From RBG-13-66-14 sp964436465 (GTDB taxonomy: Bacteria > RBG-13-66-14): 9,307 nucleotides of DNA. Every line of letters begins with the position of its first letter. Position 1 is the stretch's first letter. The DNA lies in the NCBI GenBank assembly GCA_964436465.1, contig CAYTCV010000078.1, positions 1 through 9,307 of the forward strand, given 5' to 3'. The position numbers were made by a program, and so were the translations under genes. The notes under the pieces are model-generated. The model had not been told where the DNA came from. It saw nothing but the letters and a program-made list of their open reading frames with translations, and did not search any database. Shown here piece after piece: positions 1-5,807 of the stretch.

Positions 1-69
1 CGGCTCGTAGAAGAGCCGCCCTACACCGCTTCGCGGTGAAAATGTAGGGCGGGGACTTTAGTCCCCGCC
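1..69. repeat. Paired palindromic repeats (GTAGGGCGG family), cut by the window edge
   Basis: Two units of the dispersed GTAGGGCGG family face each other. The minus-oriented one (about 17-26, CCGCCCTACA) and the plus-oriented one (43-52, TGTAGGGCGG) are exact 10-bp inverted repeats around a small hairpin (CACCGC/GCGGTG, about 24-38). The plus unit continues into a second perfect hairpin at 48-69. Related units occur at 4519-4635, 7343-7505 and 8978-9307. No protein is predicted here. Confidence 0.75.
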
Positions 70-78
70 GTTTTTTTT
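48..78 (+). terminator. Hairpin plus T8: plus-strand intrinsic terminator-like repeat
   Basis: A perfect 9-bp stem (GGCGGGGAC / GTCCCCGCC, loop TTTA) at 48-69 is followed by G and eight T residues (71-78), the form of a rho-independent terminator reading on the plus strand. Whatever it terminates would lie left of the window. On the minus strand, where hydA transcription arrives, the stem is followed only by CTACATTTT, so it would be a weak terminator for hydA. The stem belongs to the dispersed hairpin family, so it may be a repeat used as a terminator. Confidence 0.6.
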
Positions 79-87
79 ATAAGGTGG

Positions 88-123
88 CCCTCACCCCTAA
101 CCCCTCTCCCGGAGGGAGAGGGG
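88..123 (-). repeat. Hairpin/G-quadruplex repeat just downstream of hydA
   Basis: The perfect 10-bp arms 101-110 and 114-123 enclose a 3-nt loop. Read on the minus strand (the hydA sense strand) the second arm continues into TTAGGGGTGAGGG, giving four G-runs separated by AGA, TTA and TGA (88-110). The element starts about 25 nt after the hydA stop codon and is the same family as 2328-2363, 4457-4515, 7190-7248, 7371-7415 and 8928-8964. Confidence 0.8.
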
Positions 124-148
124 GACCGCTGCAATCCGCATCCCGGCG

Positions 149-1444
149 TCAGGCGCTATGGTTCAGCAGGTGCACCGAGCACGAGATGCACGGGTCGTAC
201 GCCCGGACGATTATCTCCGCGTGGAAGTGTATCTCCTCGTCGGAGAAGCCCGGATTGGCCTCGACCATGACCCGGATGTCCCGCTCCATGGCGTTCAGGT
301 TCTGGCAGGTGGGGGTGATGATGTCCGCGTCGGTGCAGCGTCCGTCGGCGTCGAAGGCGTAGGAGTGGTAGAGTGTTCCGCGGGGGGCCTCTATGCCCGC
401 CGCGCCCCAACCCGCACGGGGCCGGATTTCCGGCGTCGGCTCCGACGGCGCGTAATTCTCCAGAATGGCGTTGATGTTCTGGATGGAGTCCTCGACGGAA
501 TCCACCAGCTCGATGAACTGGGCCGTGGTGTTGTGGAAGATGTTGTGCTCCGGCGTGGTGAATCCCAGGCGCTTGGCCACCGTCTTGGCCCCGGTGTGCA
601 GAAGCTTGCCGAAGAGGTTGACCCGGGCCAGCGCCCCCACGACGTACGGCTTTCCCTCGTACGCGGAGAACTTCGCGTGGCTGTGCGGGACGACGTACTC
701 GTTGGTCACGGCCTTGTACTCGTGGACGTCGGTGACGAAACCGTCGCTGACGGCGATGTGGTCCCCCATGTAGCCGTAGGTGTCGCCGTAGGGCTTCAGG
801 CCGATGTAGGTGCCGGGGGCGTTGATGTAGCCGGGGAGCTCCAGGCCGCCGACTACGGGCACGAGGGCCCGGGCGTTCTCCAGGGTGGCCTCGAGCCGGT
901 CGCGCAGGTACCTGAAGACGTCTTTGGCGGGGATGCGGCCGAAGCCGCCGAGCTTGGTGTTGCAGGCGTGGATTTCGCGCCCGCCGATGAGGTCCTGGAT
1001 TTCATTGCCGCACTTCTTGATGTCCAGGGCGATGCGCGCCGCGTCGGGCAGGTCGGAGGCCAGCTCGAGCACGGAGTTGTAGCGCGGCCGCGTGAGGTCC
1101 GGCAGGGCCAAAAGAAAGATGTGCAGGGCGTGGGACTCGATGTTGCCGCCGTGGACGAAGAGCCGCCGCAGGAGGCGGACCTGCTCGCTGACCCGCACCC
1201 CGAAGGCGTCCTCGATGGCCTGCGAGGCCACCACGTTGTGCACCCCGGAGCAGATGGCGCAGATGCGGCAGGCCACCTCGGGAATCTGGTCCCAGGGCAC
1301 GCGCTTCAAGAAGCTCTCGAAGAAGCGCATCCCCTCGTAGATGTCCATGTGCACGCTCTTGACGGCGCCGTCCTCCAGCTCGACGGTGACGCCGCCGTGT
1401 CCCTCGACGCGGCAGAGGTGCTCGACGGTTATGGTCCGGCTCAT
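149..1444 (-). CDS. hydA: NiFe hydrogenase large (alpha) subunit, group 3b sulfhydrogenase type
   Basis: This is the 431-aa catalytic subunit of a cytoplasmic bidirectional NAD(P)-linked hydrogenase; it carries the NiFe(CN)2CO centre that makes or splits H2. Seen in the sequence: an N-terminal RVEGHGG motif (R12-G18), the first metal-binding motif RICAICSGVH (R60-H69, ligands C62 and C65), EAPRG at 352-356, and the second metal-binding motif DPCISCSVH (D417-H425, ligands C419 and C422). Six residues follow H425, which fits removal of a short C-terminal tail by a maturation protease, as in this family. The C-terminal RAYDPCISCSVH closely matches Pyrococcus furiosus HydA, placing it in group 3b rather than among the membrane uptake enzymes. 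It lies 12 bp after hydD; its Shine-Dalgarno (AAGGGGA, 7 nt before ATG) overlaps the hydD stop. No maturation genes are in the window. The group 3b call rests on motifs and neighbours. Confidence 0.96.
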   Translation of the reverse strand: MSRTITVEHLCRVEGHGGVTVELEDGAVKSVHMDIYEGMRFFESFLKRVPWDQIPEVACRICAICSGVHNVVASQAIEDAFGVRVSEQVRLLRRLFVHGGNIESHALHIFLLALPDLTRPRYNSVLELASDLPDAARIALDIKKCGNEIQDLIGGREIHACNTKLGGFGRIPAKDVFRYLRDRLEATLENARALVPVVGGLELPGYINAPGTYIGLKPYGDTYGYMGDHIAVSDGFVTDVHEYKAVTNEYVVPHSHAKFSAYEGKPYVVGALARVNLFGKLLHTGAKTVAKRLGFTTPEHNIFHNTTAQFIELVDSVEDSIQNINAILENYAPSEPTPEIRPRAGWGAAGIEAPRGTLYHSYAFDADGRCTDADIITPTCQNLNAMERDIRVMVEANPGFSDEEIHFHAEIIVRAYDPCISCSVHLLNHSA

Positions 1445-1456
1445 GCTTTAGTCCCC

Positions 1457-2254
1457 TTACGGCAGCTCGGTGCCCTTGAATTTGGTGGCCTTGAGCGCCT
1501 CGTCGGAGGGCGGGCCGCCGAAGTGGCTCATGGCCTGGCGGATTTGTTCAATCGTGTAGCCCTTGTCCAGGAGCACGTTCACCTCGGAGGCGTAGTTGGC
1601 CTCGAAGACCGGGCCCCGGCAGCCCGTGCACGGGAGGTGGTTGGTAGGGCAACGCGCCCCGCAGCCGGCCTTGGTCACCGGCCCCAGGCACATCTCCCCC
1701 CGCTCGATTAAGAGGCACTCGTTCTCCCGGAACTTGCAGTCGGTGCACACGGAGTAGGTGGGCAACAGCGGCTTGTCCCGGTGCAGGAACGAGGCCACCG
1801 CCTGGAGGAACTGGCTCCGCTCGATGGGGCAGCCCACGATTTCGTAGTCCACCGTAACGAAGTCGCGCAGGGGCTTCGGCTCGAAGCACTCGAAGAAGGG
1901 GTTTTCCAGGGCCTCGCCGCCGTAGACCTCGGCGATGAGCTCCTCCCGCAGGGTGTCGTTGGCCATGGCCTGGACGCAGCCCCAGCAGGCGCCGGTGCCG
2001 AGGGCGACCAGTAGCCCGGCGCGCTCGCGGATGTCCTTGATTTGCTTCACGTTGCGCTCGCTGGCCACCGCGCCCTCGACGAAGGCGATGTCCACCTCGC
2101 ACTCCTCGTTGCCGGTCTGGGCCATGATGAAGCTCTTGATGTCCACCGCCGCGGCCAGGTCCAGAATCTCGTCCTCGCAGTTGAGGATGTTGAGCTGGCA
2201 TCCGGCGCAGCAGGTGAGGCCGTAGACGGCGATTGTCGGTTTCGGCTTATCCAT
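1457..2254 (-). CDS. hydD: NiFe hydrogenase small (delta) subunit, group 3b
   Basis: The 265-aa iron-sulfur small subunit relays electrons between HydA and the HydB/HydG module. The proximal-cluster pattern is visible: LTCCAGCQL (C16 and C19), GTGACWGC (C90) and GCPI (C142), together with the family segment FVEGAV (58-63). The C-terminal half holds many further cysteines (C170, C173, C180, C189, C198, C202, C209, C212) with GPVTKAGCGARCP and CTGCRGP segments typical of the sulfhydrogenase delta subunit, consistent with two more Fe-S clusters. There is no Tat signal, which fits a cytoplasmic enzyme. Length matches the roughly 260 aa of Pyrococcus HydD. The ATG at 2254 is only weakly supported by a GGAAG about 10 nt upstream. 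The gene is separated from hydG by 130 bp containing a palindromic repeat, unlike the tight spacing elsewhere in the operon. Confidence 0.95.
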   Translation of the reverse strand: MDKPKPTIAVYGLTCCAGCQLNILNCEDEILDLAAAVDIKSFIMAQTGNEECEVDIAFVEGAVASERNVKQIKDIRERAGLLVALGTGACWGCVQAMANDTLREELIAEVYGGEALENPFFECFEPKPLRDFVTVDYEIVGCPIERSQFLQAVASFLHRDKPLLPTYSVCTDCKFRENECLLIERGEMCLGPVTKAGCGARCPTNHLPCTGCRGPVFEANYASEVNVLLDKGYTIEQIRQAMSHFGGPPSDEALKATKFKGTELP

Positions 2255-2294
2255 CGGTCTGGCTTCCGTCCCGTTAGAGTTCGGCGACCGCTTT

Positions 2295-2323
2295 TTTATA
2301 CGCAGGGTAGCGGGTTATGGCCA
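2295..2323 (-). promoter_or_regulatory. Possible internal promoter ahead of hydDA
   Basis: On the minus strand TATAAA (2295-2300) follows TGGCCA (2318-2323) with a 17-nt spacer, between the palindromic repeat and the hydD start. The -35 matches consensus at 4 of 6 positions. An internal promoter would let hydDA be transcribed even if the repeat reduces read-through. This rests on pattern only. Confidence 0.3.
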
Positions 2324-2327
2324 GGAA

Positions 2328-2363
2328 CCCCTCACCCCCACCCTCTCCCCAGAGGGGAGAGGG
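2328..2363 (-). repeat. Hairpin/G-quadruplex repeat between hydG and hydD
   Basis: Perfect 10-bp arms (2341-2350 and 2354-2363, loop AGA) are followed on the minus strand by further G-runs, giving GGGG-AGA-GGG-T-GGGGG-TGA-GGGG (2328-2350). It begins about 20 nt after the hydG stop, inside the hydrogenase operon, and has the same orientation relative to its upstream gene as the copy after hydA. Confidence 0.8.
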
Positions 2364-2384
2364 GGTAGGGCCCCTCACATGGGC

Positions 2385-3260
2385 TTAGATGCTCTCCCGC
2401 AGGTTGATGGCGTCCCAATAGGTGAATATCGGCCCGTCCAGGCAGGTGTACTTGTGCCCGATGCTGCAGTGCAGGCACTTGCCCACCCCGCACTTCATCA
2501 TCCGCTCCAGGCTCATCAGGATGCGGCCCTTGGAGAAATTGAGCTCCAGGAGCTTCTCCACGACGAACTTGTACACCACCGGCGGTCCGCAGATGGCGGC
2601 GTAGGTCGTCTCCGGGTTCAGCCCCTCCACCTGGTTGAAGAGCGTGGTGACGACGCCGACGTTGTAGGGCCAGGTCTTGTTGGGGTCGGTGTCCACGGTG
2701 AGGTGGCACTCGAGGTCGGCCCGGGATACGAGGCCGGCCATCTCGTCGCGGAACAGGACCTCGCGCGGCTCGCGGCAGCCGTAGAATAAAATCACGCGGT
2801 TGAAGTCGGAGCGGTTGTCCAGGGCGTACCACAACAGGCTCCGCAGCGGGGCCATCCCCAGGCCGCCGGCCACCAAGAGCAGGTCGCCCCCCTGCATCTT
2901 CTCCACGGGGTAGCCGTTGCCGTAGGGGCCGCGCAGGCCGAGGAGGGAGTTGGTGGGCAGCCGGAAAAGGGCGGCGGTCACCCGGCCCGTCCGCCGGACG
3001 CAGAGCTCCACGATTCCCCTGCGCGTCGGCGAGCTGGATATGGAGATGGGGCACTCGCCGGTCCCGATGACCGAGAGCTCGACGAACTGGCCCGGGCGCG
3101 AGCGGAAGCCGTCCGCGATGGAGTGGTCCTCGAAGCGAATCTGGAACAGCTTGTGGTCGCGGTCCTGGGGCCTGACGGCCACGATTCGGGCCAGGTTCGG
3201 CTGGTACGGATTCTTCGCCAGCCGGTAGGAGAGCCGTTGGTCTCTAAGCATGGGCCTCAT
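2385..3260 (-). CDS. hydG: Hydrogenase gamma subunit, FAD/NAD(P)-binding reductase, group 3b
   Basis: This 291-aa flavoprotein of the ferredoxin-NADP reductase/dihydroorotate dehydrogenase electron-transfer type exchanges electrons between NAD(P)H and the hydrogenase Fe-S chain. Domains in order: FAD-binding barrel with RPGQFVEL (55-62) and PISISSSP (71-78); GPYGNGYPVE (111-120); nucleotide-binding fold with GGLGMAPLRSLL (132-143) and CGPPVVYK (224-231); and a C-terminal [2Fe-2S] loop with C257, C262, C265 and C273 (KCGVGKCLHC, then YTC), followed by LDGPIFTYWDA. This order matches Pyrococcus HydG. The ATG at 3260 overlaps the hydB end by 17 nt. A second in-frame ATG at 3251 (overlap ATGCTTAG) has a better-placed G-rich ribosome site and may be the true start, so translation is likely coupled to hydB. 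Preference for NADP or NAD cannot be read from the sequence. Confidence 0.94.
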   Translation of the reverse strand: MRPMLRDQRLSYRLAKNPYQPNLARIVAVRPQDRDHKLFQIRFEDHSIADGFRSRPGQFVELSVIGTGECPISISSSPTRRGIVELCVRRTGRVTAALFRLPTNSLLGLRGPYGNGYPVEKMQGGDLLLVAGGLGMAPLRSLLWYALDNRSDFNRVILFYGCREPREVLFRDEMAGLVSRADLECHLTVDTDPNKTWPYNVGVVTTLFNQVEGLNPETTYAAICGPPVVYKFVVEKLLELNFSKGRILMSLERMMKCGVGKCLHCSIGHKYTCLDGPIFTYWDAINLRESI

Positions 3261-4272
3261 CCCCCCGAAGCATCTTCAGGCACTCGACGTAATCGATTTT
3301 CGCCGGGCAGCTCACGATGCACCGCCCGCAGCCGACGCAGGCCGCGCGGCCGAAATCGCCCAAGAATGCCTGCTGCTTGTGCAGGTAGCGGTGCTTGAGC
3401 CTTTGGCCGCGCTCCTCGCGGAAGTTGTGACCGCCGGCCACCAGCGCGTGCTCCCGGAAGAGGCAGCAGTCCCATTCGCGCCAGCGCGCGCCTTCGCCGG
3501 AAAGCTCCAGCGTGTCGTGGACGTCGTAGCAGTAGCAGGTCGGGCAGACCATGGAGCAGGCGCCGCAGGAGTAGCAGCGCTCGGCCAGCGTGTCCCAAAT
3601 CGGGCTCTCGTACTCCAGGTCCAGAATCGTGGGCAGGTCGCTGATTTCCAGCGTCAGGCAGTAGGCCTGCTCCCTACGCCGGCGGAACTCCAGGTAGCGC
3701 TGGGTGAATTCCTCGTCCACCTCGGTGAAGAGCTCGGGCCGGCTGGAGACCACGTCGTCGCCGCGCGAGGTGCCCACCCCCACCAGGAAGGCGTCGTCCA
3801 GGTCGGTGAGGAAAAGGTCGAAGCCCTCGTCGATGGAGTCGGTGCCCATGGACTTGCAGAAGCAGTGCTCGTCGGGGATGCAGCTCGTGGCGACGATGAG
3901 GATGTTCTCGCGCCGGGTGAAGTAGTAGTTGTCCGCGTAGCGGCCGGCGAAGATGTTGTCCAGGGTTTCCAGGGCGTGCAGCCCGCAGGCGTGGATGCCG
4001 AAGAGGACGAGGCGCTCGGTGAGGCCGGTGGTTTCCGGCGTGTAGCCCTTCCGCGTGTCGAAGCGGAACATGGTCTCCCGGGGTTTGTAGAAGTACTTCT
4101 TCGCCGGGATGACGGTGCGCAGGGCTTCGTAGGCCATCTTCTCCAGCGTGGTGTACGGCTCCCAGCGGTAGGAGTTCACCCCGTGCTTCACCGGGACGTG
4201 GACCTCACCCCACTCCTGGAGGATTTCCAGGAGTTTCCCCAGGTGCCGTTTATCCATGCGCAGGACCTTCAT
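3244..4272 (-). CDS. hydB: Hydrogenase beta subunit, double [4Fe-4S] protein, group 3b
   Basis: This is the first gene of the operon, 342 aa from the chosen start. It wires HydG to the HydD/HydA core through Fe-S clusters. Two ferredoxin-type cluster motifs lie near the C-terminus: CYSCGACSMVCP (C233, C236, C239, C243) and CVGCGRCIVSCP (C312, C315, C318, C322). Family-typical segments upstream are GIHACGLHALETLD (about 92-105) and CIPDEHCFC (C131, C137, C139), as in the HydB/anaerobic sulfite reductase A family. It ends shortly after the second cluster, without the longer tail I recall for Pyrococcus HydB. I prefer the ATG at 4272 because AAAGG lies 7 nt upstream and the protein then begins like HydB relatives. 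An in-frame GTG at 4287 would add five residues but lacks a ribosome site. Confidence 0.93.
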   Translation of the reverse strand: MKVLRMDKRHLGKLLEILQEWGEVHVPVKHGVNSYRWEPYTTLEKMAYEALRTVIPAKKYFYKPRETMFRFDTRKGYTPETTGLTERLVLFGIHACGLHALETLDNIFAGRYADNYYFTRRENILIVATSCIPDEHCFCKSMGTDSIDEGFDLFLTDLDDAFLVGVGTSRGDDVVSSRPELFTEVDEEFTQRYLEFRRRREQAYCLTLEISDLPTILDLEYESPIWDTLAERCYSCGACSMVCPTCYCYDVHDTLELSGEGARWREWDCCLFREHALVAGGHNFREERGQRLKHRYLHKQQAFLGDFGRAACVGCGRCIVSCPAKIDYVECLKMLRGDEAHA

Positions 4273-4303
4273 GGGCGTGCCTTTCACCGGTTTTCGGCGG
4301 GTG

Positions 4304-4331
4304 ATTATACCAGAAGAGAGAGCCGTTCCAA
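4304..4331 (-). promoter_or_regulatory. Promoter of the hydBGDA operon
   Basis: On the minus strand a perfect TATAAT (-10, 4304-4309) is preceded by TGG, making an extended -10, and lies 16 nt downstream of TTGGAA (4326-4331, 4 of 6 matches to the -35 consensus). Transcription would begin about 4297, giving a leader of about 25 nt before the hydB ATG at 4272. No obvious operator overlaps it, apart from the inverted copy of its -10 region at 4358-4364. Confidence 0.72.
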
Positions 4332-4338
4332 GGGTGTT

Positions 4339-4367
4339 TCTCCAGCAAATTTCCCGACTGGTATGCT
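4339..4367 (+). promoter_or_regulatory. Possible divergent plus-strand promoter (extended -10)
   Basis: TG-G-TATGCT (4359-4367) is an extended -10 on the plus strand. The -35 position (TCTCCA, 4339-4344) is poor. Its CTGGTAT is the exact inverse of the ATACCAG within the hydrogenase promoter. It could transcribe the small ORF at 4378-4434, or the PP-loop gene with a long repeat-filled leader. Confidence 0.35.
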
Positions 4368-4377
4368 AGATTATGCG

Positions 4378-4434
4378 ATGGTAAAAGTCAAGGATAAACC
4401 GCCGGAAAATCGCCCCGAGGGACGGGAAAAATAG
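4378..4434 (+). CDS. Possible 18-aa lysine-rich small ORF
   Basis: An ATG 10 nt after the extended -10 element opens an 18-codon frame, MVKVKDKPPENRPEGREK, ending in TAG. It has no Shine-Dalgarno and would need leaderless or near-leaderless translation. The segment is less GC-rich than the neighbouring repeats, and a hairpin/G-rich repeat follows it as it does the real genes. The protein is unrecognised, short and charged, and may well be chance. Confidence 0.18.
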   Translation: MVKVKDKPPENRPEGREK

Positions 4435-4456
4435 CCCCCGCGGGTTGGGGTGAGTT

Positions 4457-4515
4457 TCGGGGTGAGGGTTGCAGCTATCCGCTCCCCCCTTTGGGGGGAG
4501 GGTTAGGGAGAGGGG
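4457..4515 (+). repeat. Hairpin/G-quadruplex repeat, plus orientation
   Basis: It begins TCGGGGTGAGGGTTGC, as does the copy at 7190. It contains a perfect 8-bp hairpin (CTCCCCCC 4482-4489, loop TTT, GGGGGGAG 4493-4500) and continues GGTTAGGGAGAGGGG, forming four closely spaced G-runs (4493-4515). Confidence 0.78.
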
Positions 4516-4518
4516 CGG

Positions 4519-4635
4519 GCGGGTGTGGACACCCGCTCCTACGTAATCGCAATACGCGGCGGCCCGTAGAAGGGCCGCCCTACATCATCGCAAGCGGCGG
4601 GGTTAAGAAACCCCGCCCTACATCATCGCAATTAC
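4519..4635 (-). repeat. Three GTAGGGCGG-family hairpin units in minus orientation
   Basis: Three hairpins follow one another, separated by the conserved CTACATCATCGCAA/CTACGTAATCGCAA box (the reverse complement of TTGCGATGATGTAG): 4519-4536 (GCGGGTGT/ACACCCGC), 4558-4579 (GGCGGCCC/GGGCCGCC, loop GTAGAA) and 4596-4617 (GGCGGGGTT/AACCCCGCC, loop AAGA). The last two are 38 bp apart. They fill most of the gap before the PP-loop gene; 4636-4715 shows only a weak promoter-like TGCTACACT (4678-4686). Confidence 0.8.
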
Positions 4636-4715
4636 GGGGTGACGGCAGCCCCCCCGCTGGCGTTCGCGCCCCGTCCCTGCTACACTCGCCGCGACCGCAA
4701 AACCATCGCCGACCG

Positions 4716-5738
4716 ATGACGAAAAAAACCGCCCGCGCCGTGGGCCTCTTCTCCGGCGGCCTGGACTCCATCCTGGCCCTGCGCCTCGTCGCGGACCAGG
4801 GCCTCGCCGTCACCGCCCTCCACATGCGCCTGCCCTTCGAAGAGGACGCCGGGGTGGAAGGCCTGGAGGCGCTGGCAAAAAACCTCGGGGCCGACGCGTT
4901 CCGCCTCTACCGGCCGGAGGAGGAGTTCTGCCGTATGCTCGCCCGTCCCCGCCACGGCTACGGCAAGAACGCCAACCCCTGCCTGGACTGCAAGCTGATG
5001 CTCCTCGTACGCGCGGGGGCGTTGATGGAAGAAATCGGCGCCGCCTTCGTCTTCACCGGCGAGGTTCAGGGCGAGCGCCCCATGAGCCAGCGCCGCCGGG
5101 CCATGGACCTGCTGGAGCGCGAGAGCGGCCTCGCCGGGCGTCTCCTGCGGCCCCTGTCGGCGAGGCTCCTTCCGCCCACCGAGGCGGAGATATCCGGCCT
5201 CGTGGACCGGGAGAAGCTCAAGGGTTTCAGCGGACGCGGCCGCCGGCCCCAGATGGCCCTCGCCGCCGAGCTGGGAATAAATGACTATCCCAGCCCCGCC
5301 GGGGGGTGCCTCTTGACCGAGCCGGTGTTCGGGCGCCGGGTGTTCGAGCTTCTCGCCCACGAGGGCTGCACCGTGGAGGGCCTGCGCCTGCTGGCCCACG
5401 GGCGGCACTTCCGCCTGCCGGGGGGGAGCCGGCTGGCCCTGGGCCGCGACGCCGACGACAACGACGCCCTGGTCCGCGCCGCCGCGCCGGGCGACCTTCT
5501 CCTCGACGCCCGCGTCTCCTCCCCCGTGGGCGTGCTGCGGCACCCGGCGGGCGGGGTCCCGGACACCGACCTGGCCCTGGCCGCCTCGCTGGTGGCCGGA
5601 TACGCCAAGCCCCGCGAGGGGTCCACGGTCAATGTCCAGGTCGCCCGGCTGACCGCGGAGGGCGGGGAATTTTGGCGCGAAATCGAGGCGGCGCCCGCCG
5701 ACCGCTTCGACCCCGCGCTGCGCCGGCTGATGGTCTGA
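4716..5738 (+). CDS. PP-loop ATPase, MnmA/ThiI-like predicted tRNA thiolase with NFACT-R-like C-terminus
   Basis: A 340-aa cytoplasmic protein probably adenylates a tRNA uridine so that sulfur can be inserted. The PP-loop FSGGLDS (12-18) binds ATP. Likely catalytic or metal-binding cysteines are in NPCLDC (C89, C92) and SPAGGCLLT (C198); FTGEVQGERPMSQRR (113-127) is a family-typical segment. Residues about 229-310 (HGRHFRLPGG, ALGRDADDND, PGDLLLDARVSSPVGVL) resemble the NFACT-R RNA-binding domain (formerly DUF814), which is known fused to PP-loop proteins. The start at ATG 4716 puts the PP-loop near the N-terminus as expected; an upstream in-frame extension would translate repeats and is unlikely. 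No Shine-Dalgarno is evident. The exact modification (s2U34, s4U8 or other) cannot be decided: the protein lacks the ThiI THUMP domain and is not a canonical MnmA. Homologues are often labelled tRNA methyltransferase, probably wrongly. Confidence 0.85.
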   Translation: MTKKTARAVGLFSGGLDSILALRLVADQGLAVTALHMRLPFEEDAGVEGLEALAKNLGADAFRLYRPEEEFCRMLARPRHGYGKNANPCLDCKLMLLVRAGALMEEIGAAFVFTGEVQGERPMSQRRRAMDLLERESGLAGRLLRPLSARLLPPTEAEISGLVDREKLKGFSGRGRRPQMALAAELGINDYPSPAGGCLLTEPVFGRRVFELLAHEGCTVEGLRLLAHGRHFRLPGGSRLALGRDADDNDALVRAAAPGDLLLDARVSSPVGVLRHPAGGVPDTDLALAASLVAGYAKPREGSTVNVQVARLTAEGGEFWREIEAAPADRFDPALRRLMV

Positions 5739-5744
5739 CCCCGG

Positions 5745-5773
5745 TTGACACACCGCGCGCCCCAACTTATGAT
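5745..5773 (+). promoter_or_regulatory. Near-consensus sigma70 promoter for pilC
   Basis: A perfect TTGACA (5745-5750) and TATGAT (5768-5773) are separated by the optimal 17 nt. The element lies between the PP-loop stop (5738) and the pilC ATG (5808), giving a leader of about 28 nt. It is the strongest promoter match I see in the window and shows that pilC is transcribed independently of the PP-loop gene. Confidence 0.85.
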
Positions 5774-5807
5774 ACCAACGTAGCTTACGCATACCTGGGA
5801 CCGGCCC

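Noticed and set aside
84..362. Short ORFs starting in the repeats, with peptides like LTPNPSPGGRG or PSPLWGEG
   Set aside because: These are translations of the C/G-rich hairpin repeats running into shadow frames of real genes.
158..1711. Long plus-strand ORF (517 codons) opposite hydA and hydD
   Set aside because: It is the antisense shadow of two clearly identified genes in GC-rich DNA, with no recognisable domain and Val/Gly/Asp-rich composition typical of such frames.
3250..4434. Long plus-strand ORF (394 codons) opposite hydB
   Set aside because: It is antisense to hydB and its promoter. Only its last 18 codons lie in free sequence and are listed separately as a doubtful small ORF.
4680..5792. 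Minus-strand 370-codon ORF opposite the PP-loop gene
   Set aside because: It is a shadow frame; the plus strand encodes a motif-bearing PP-loop protein with good codon use.
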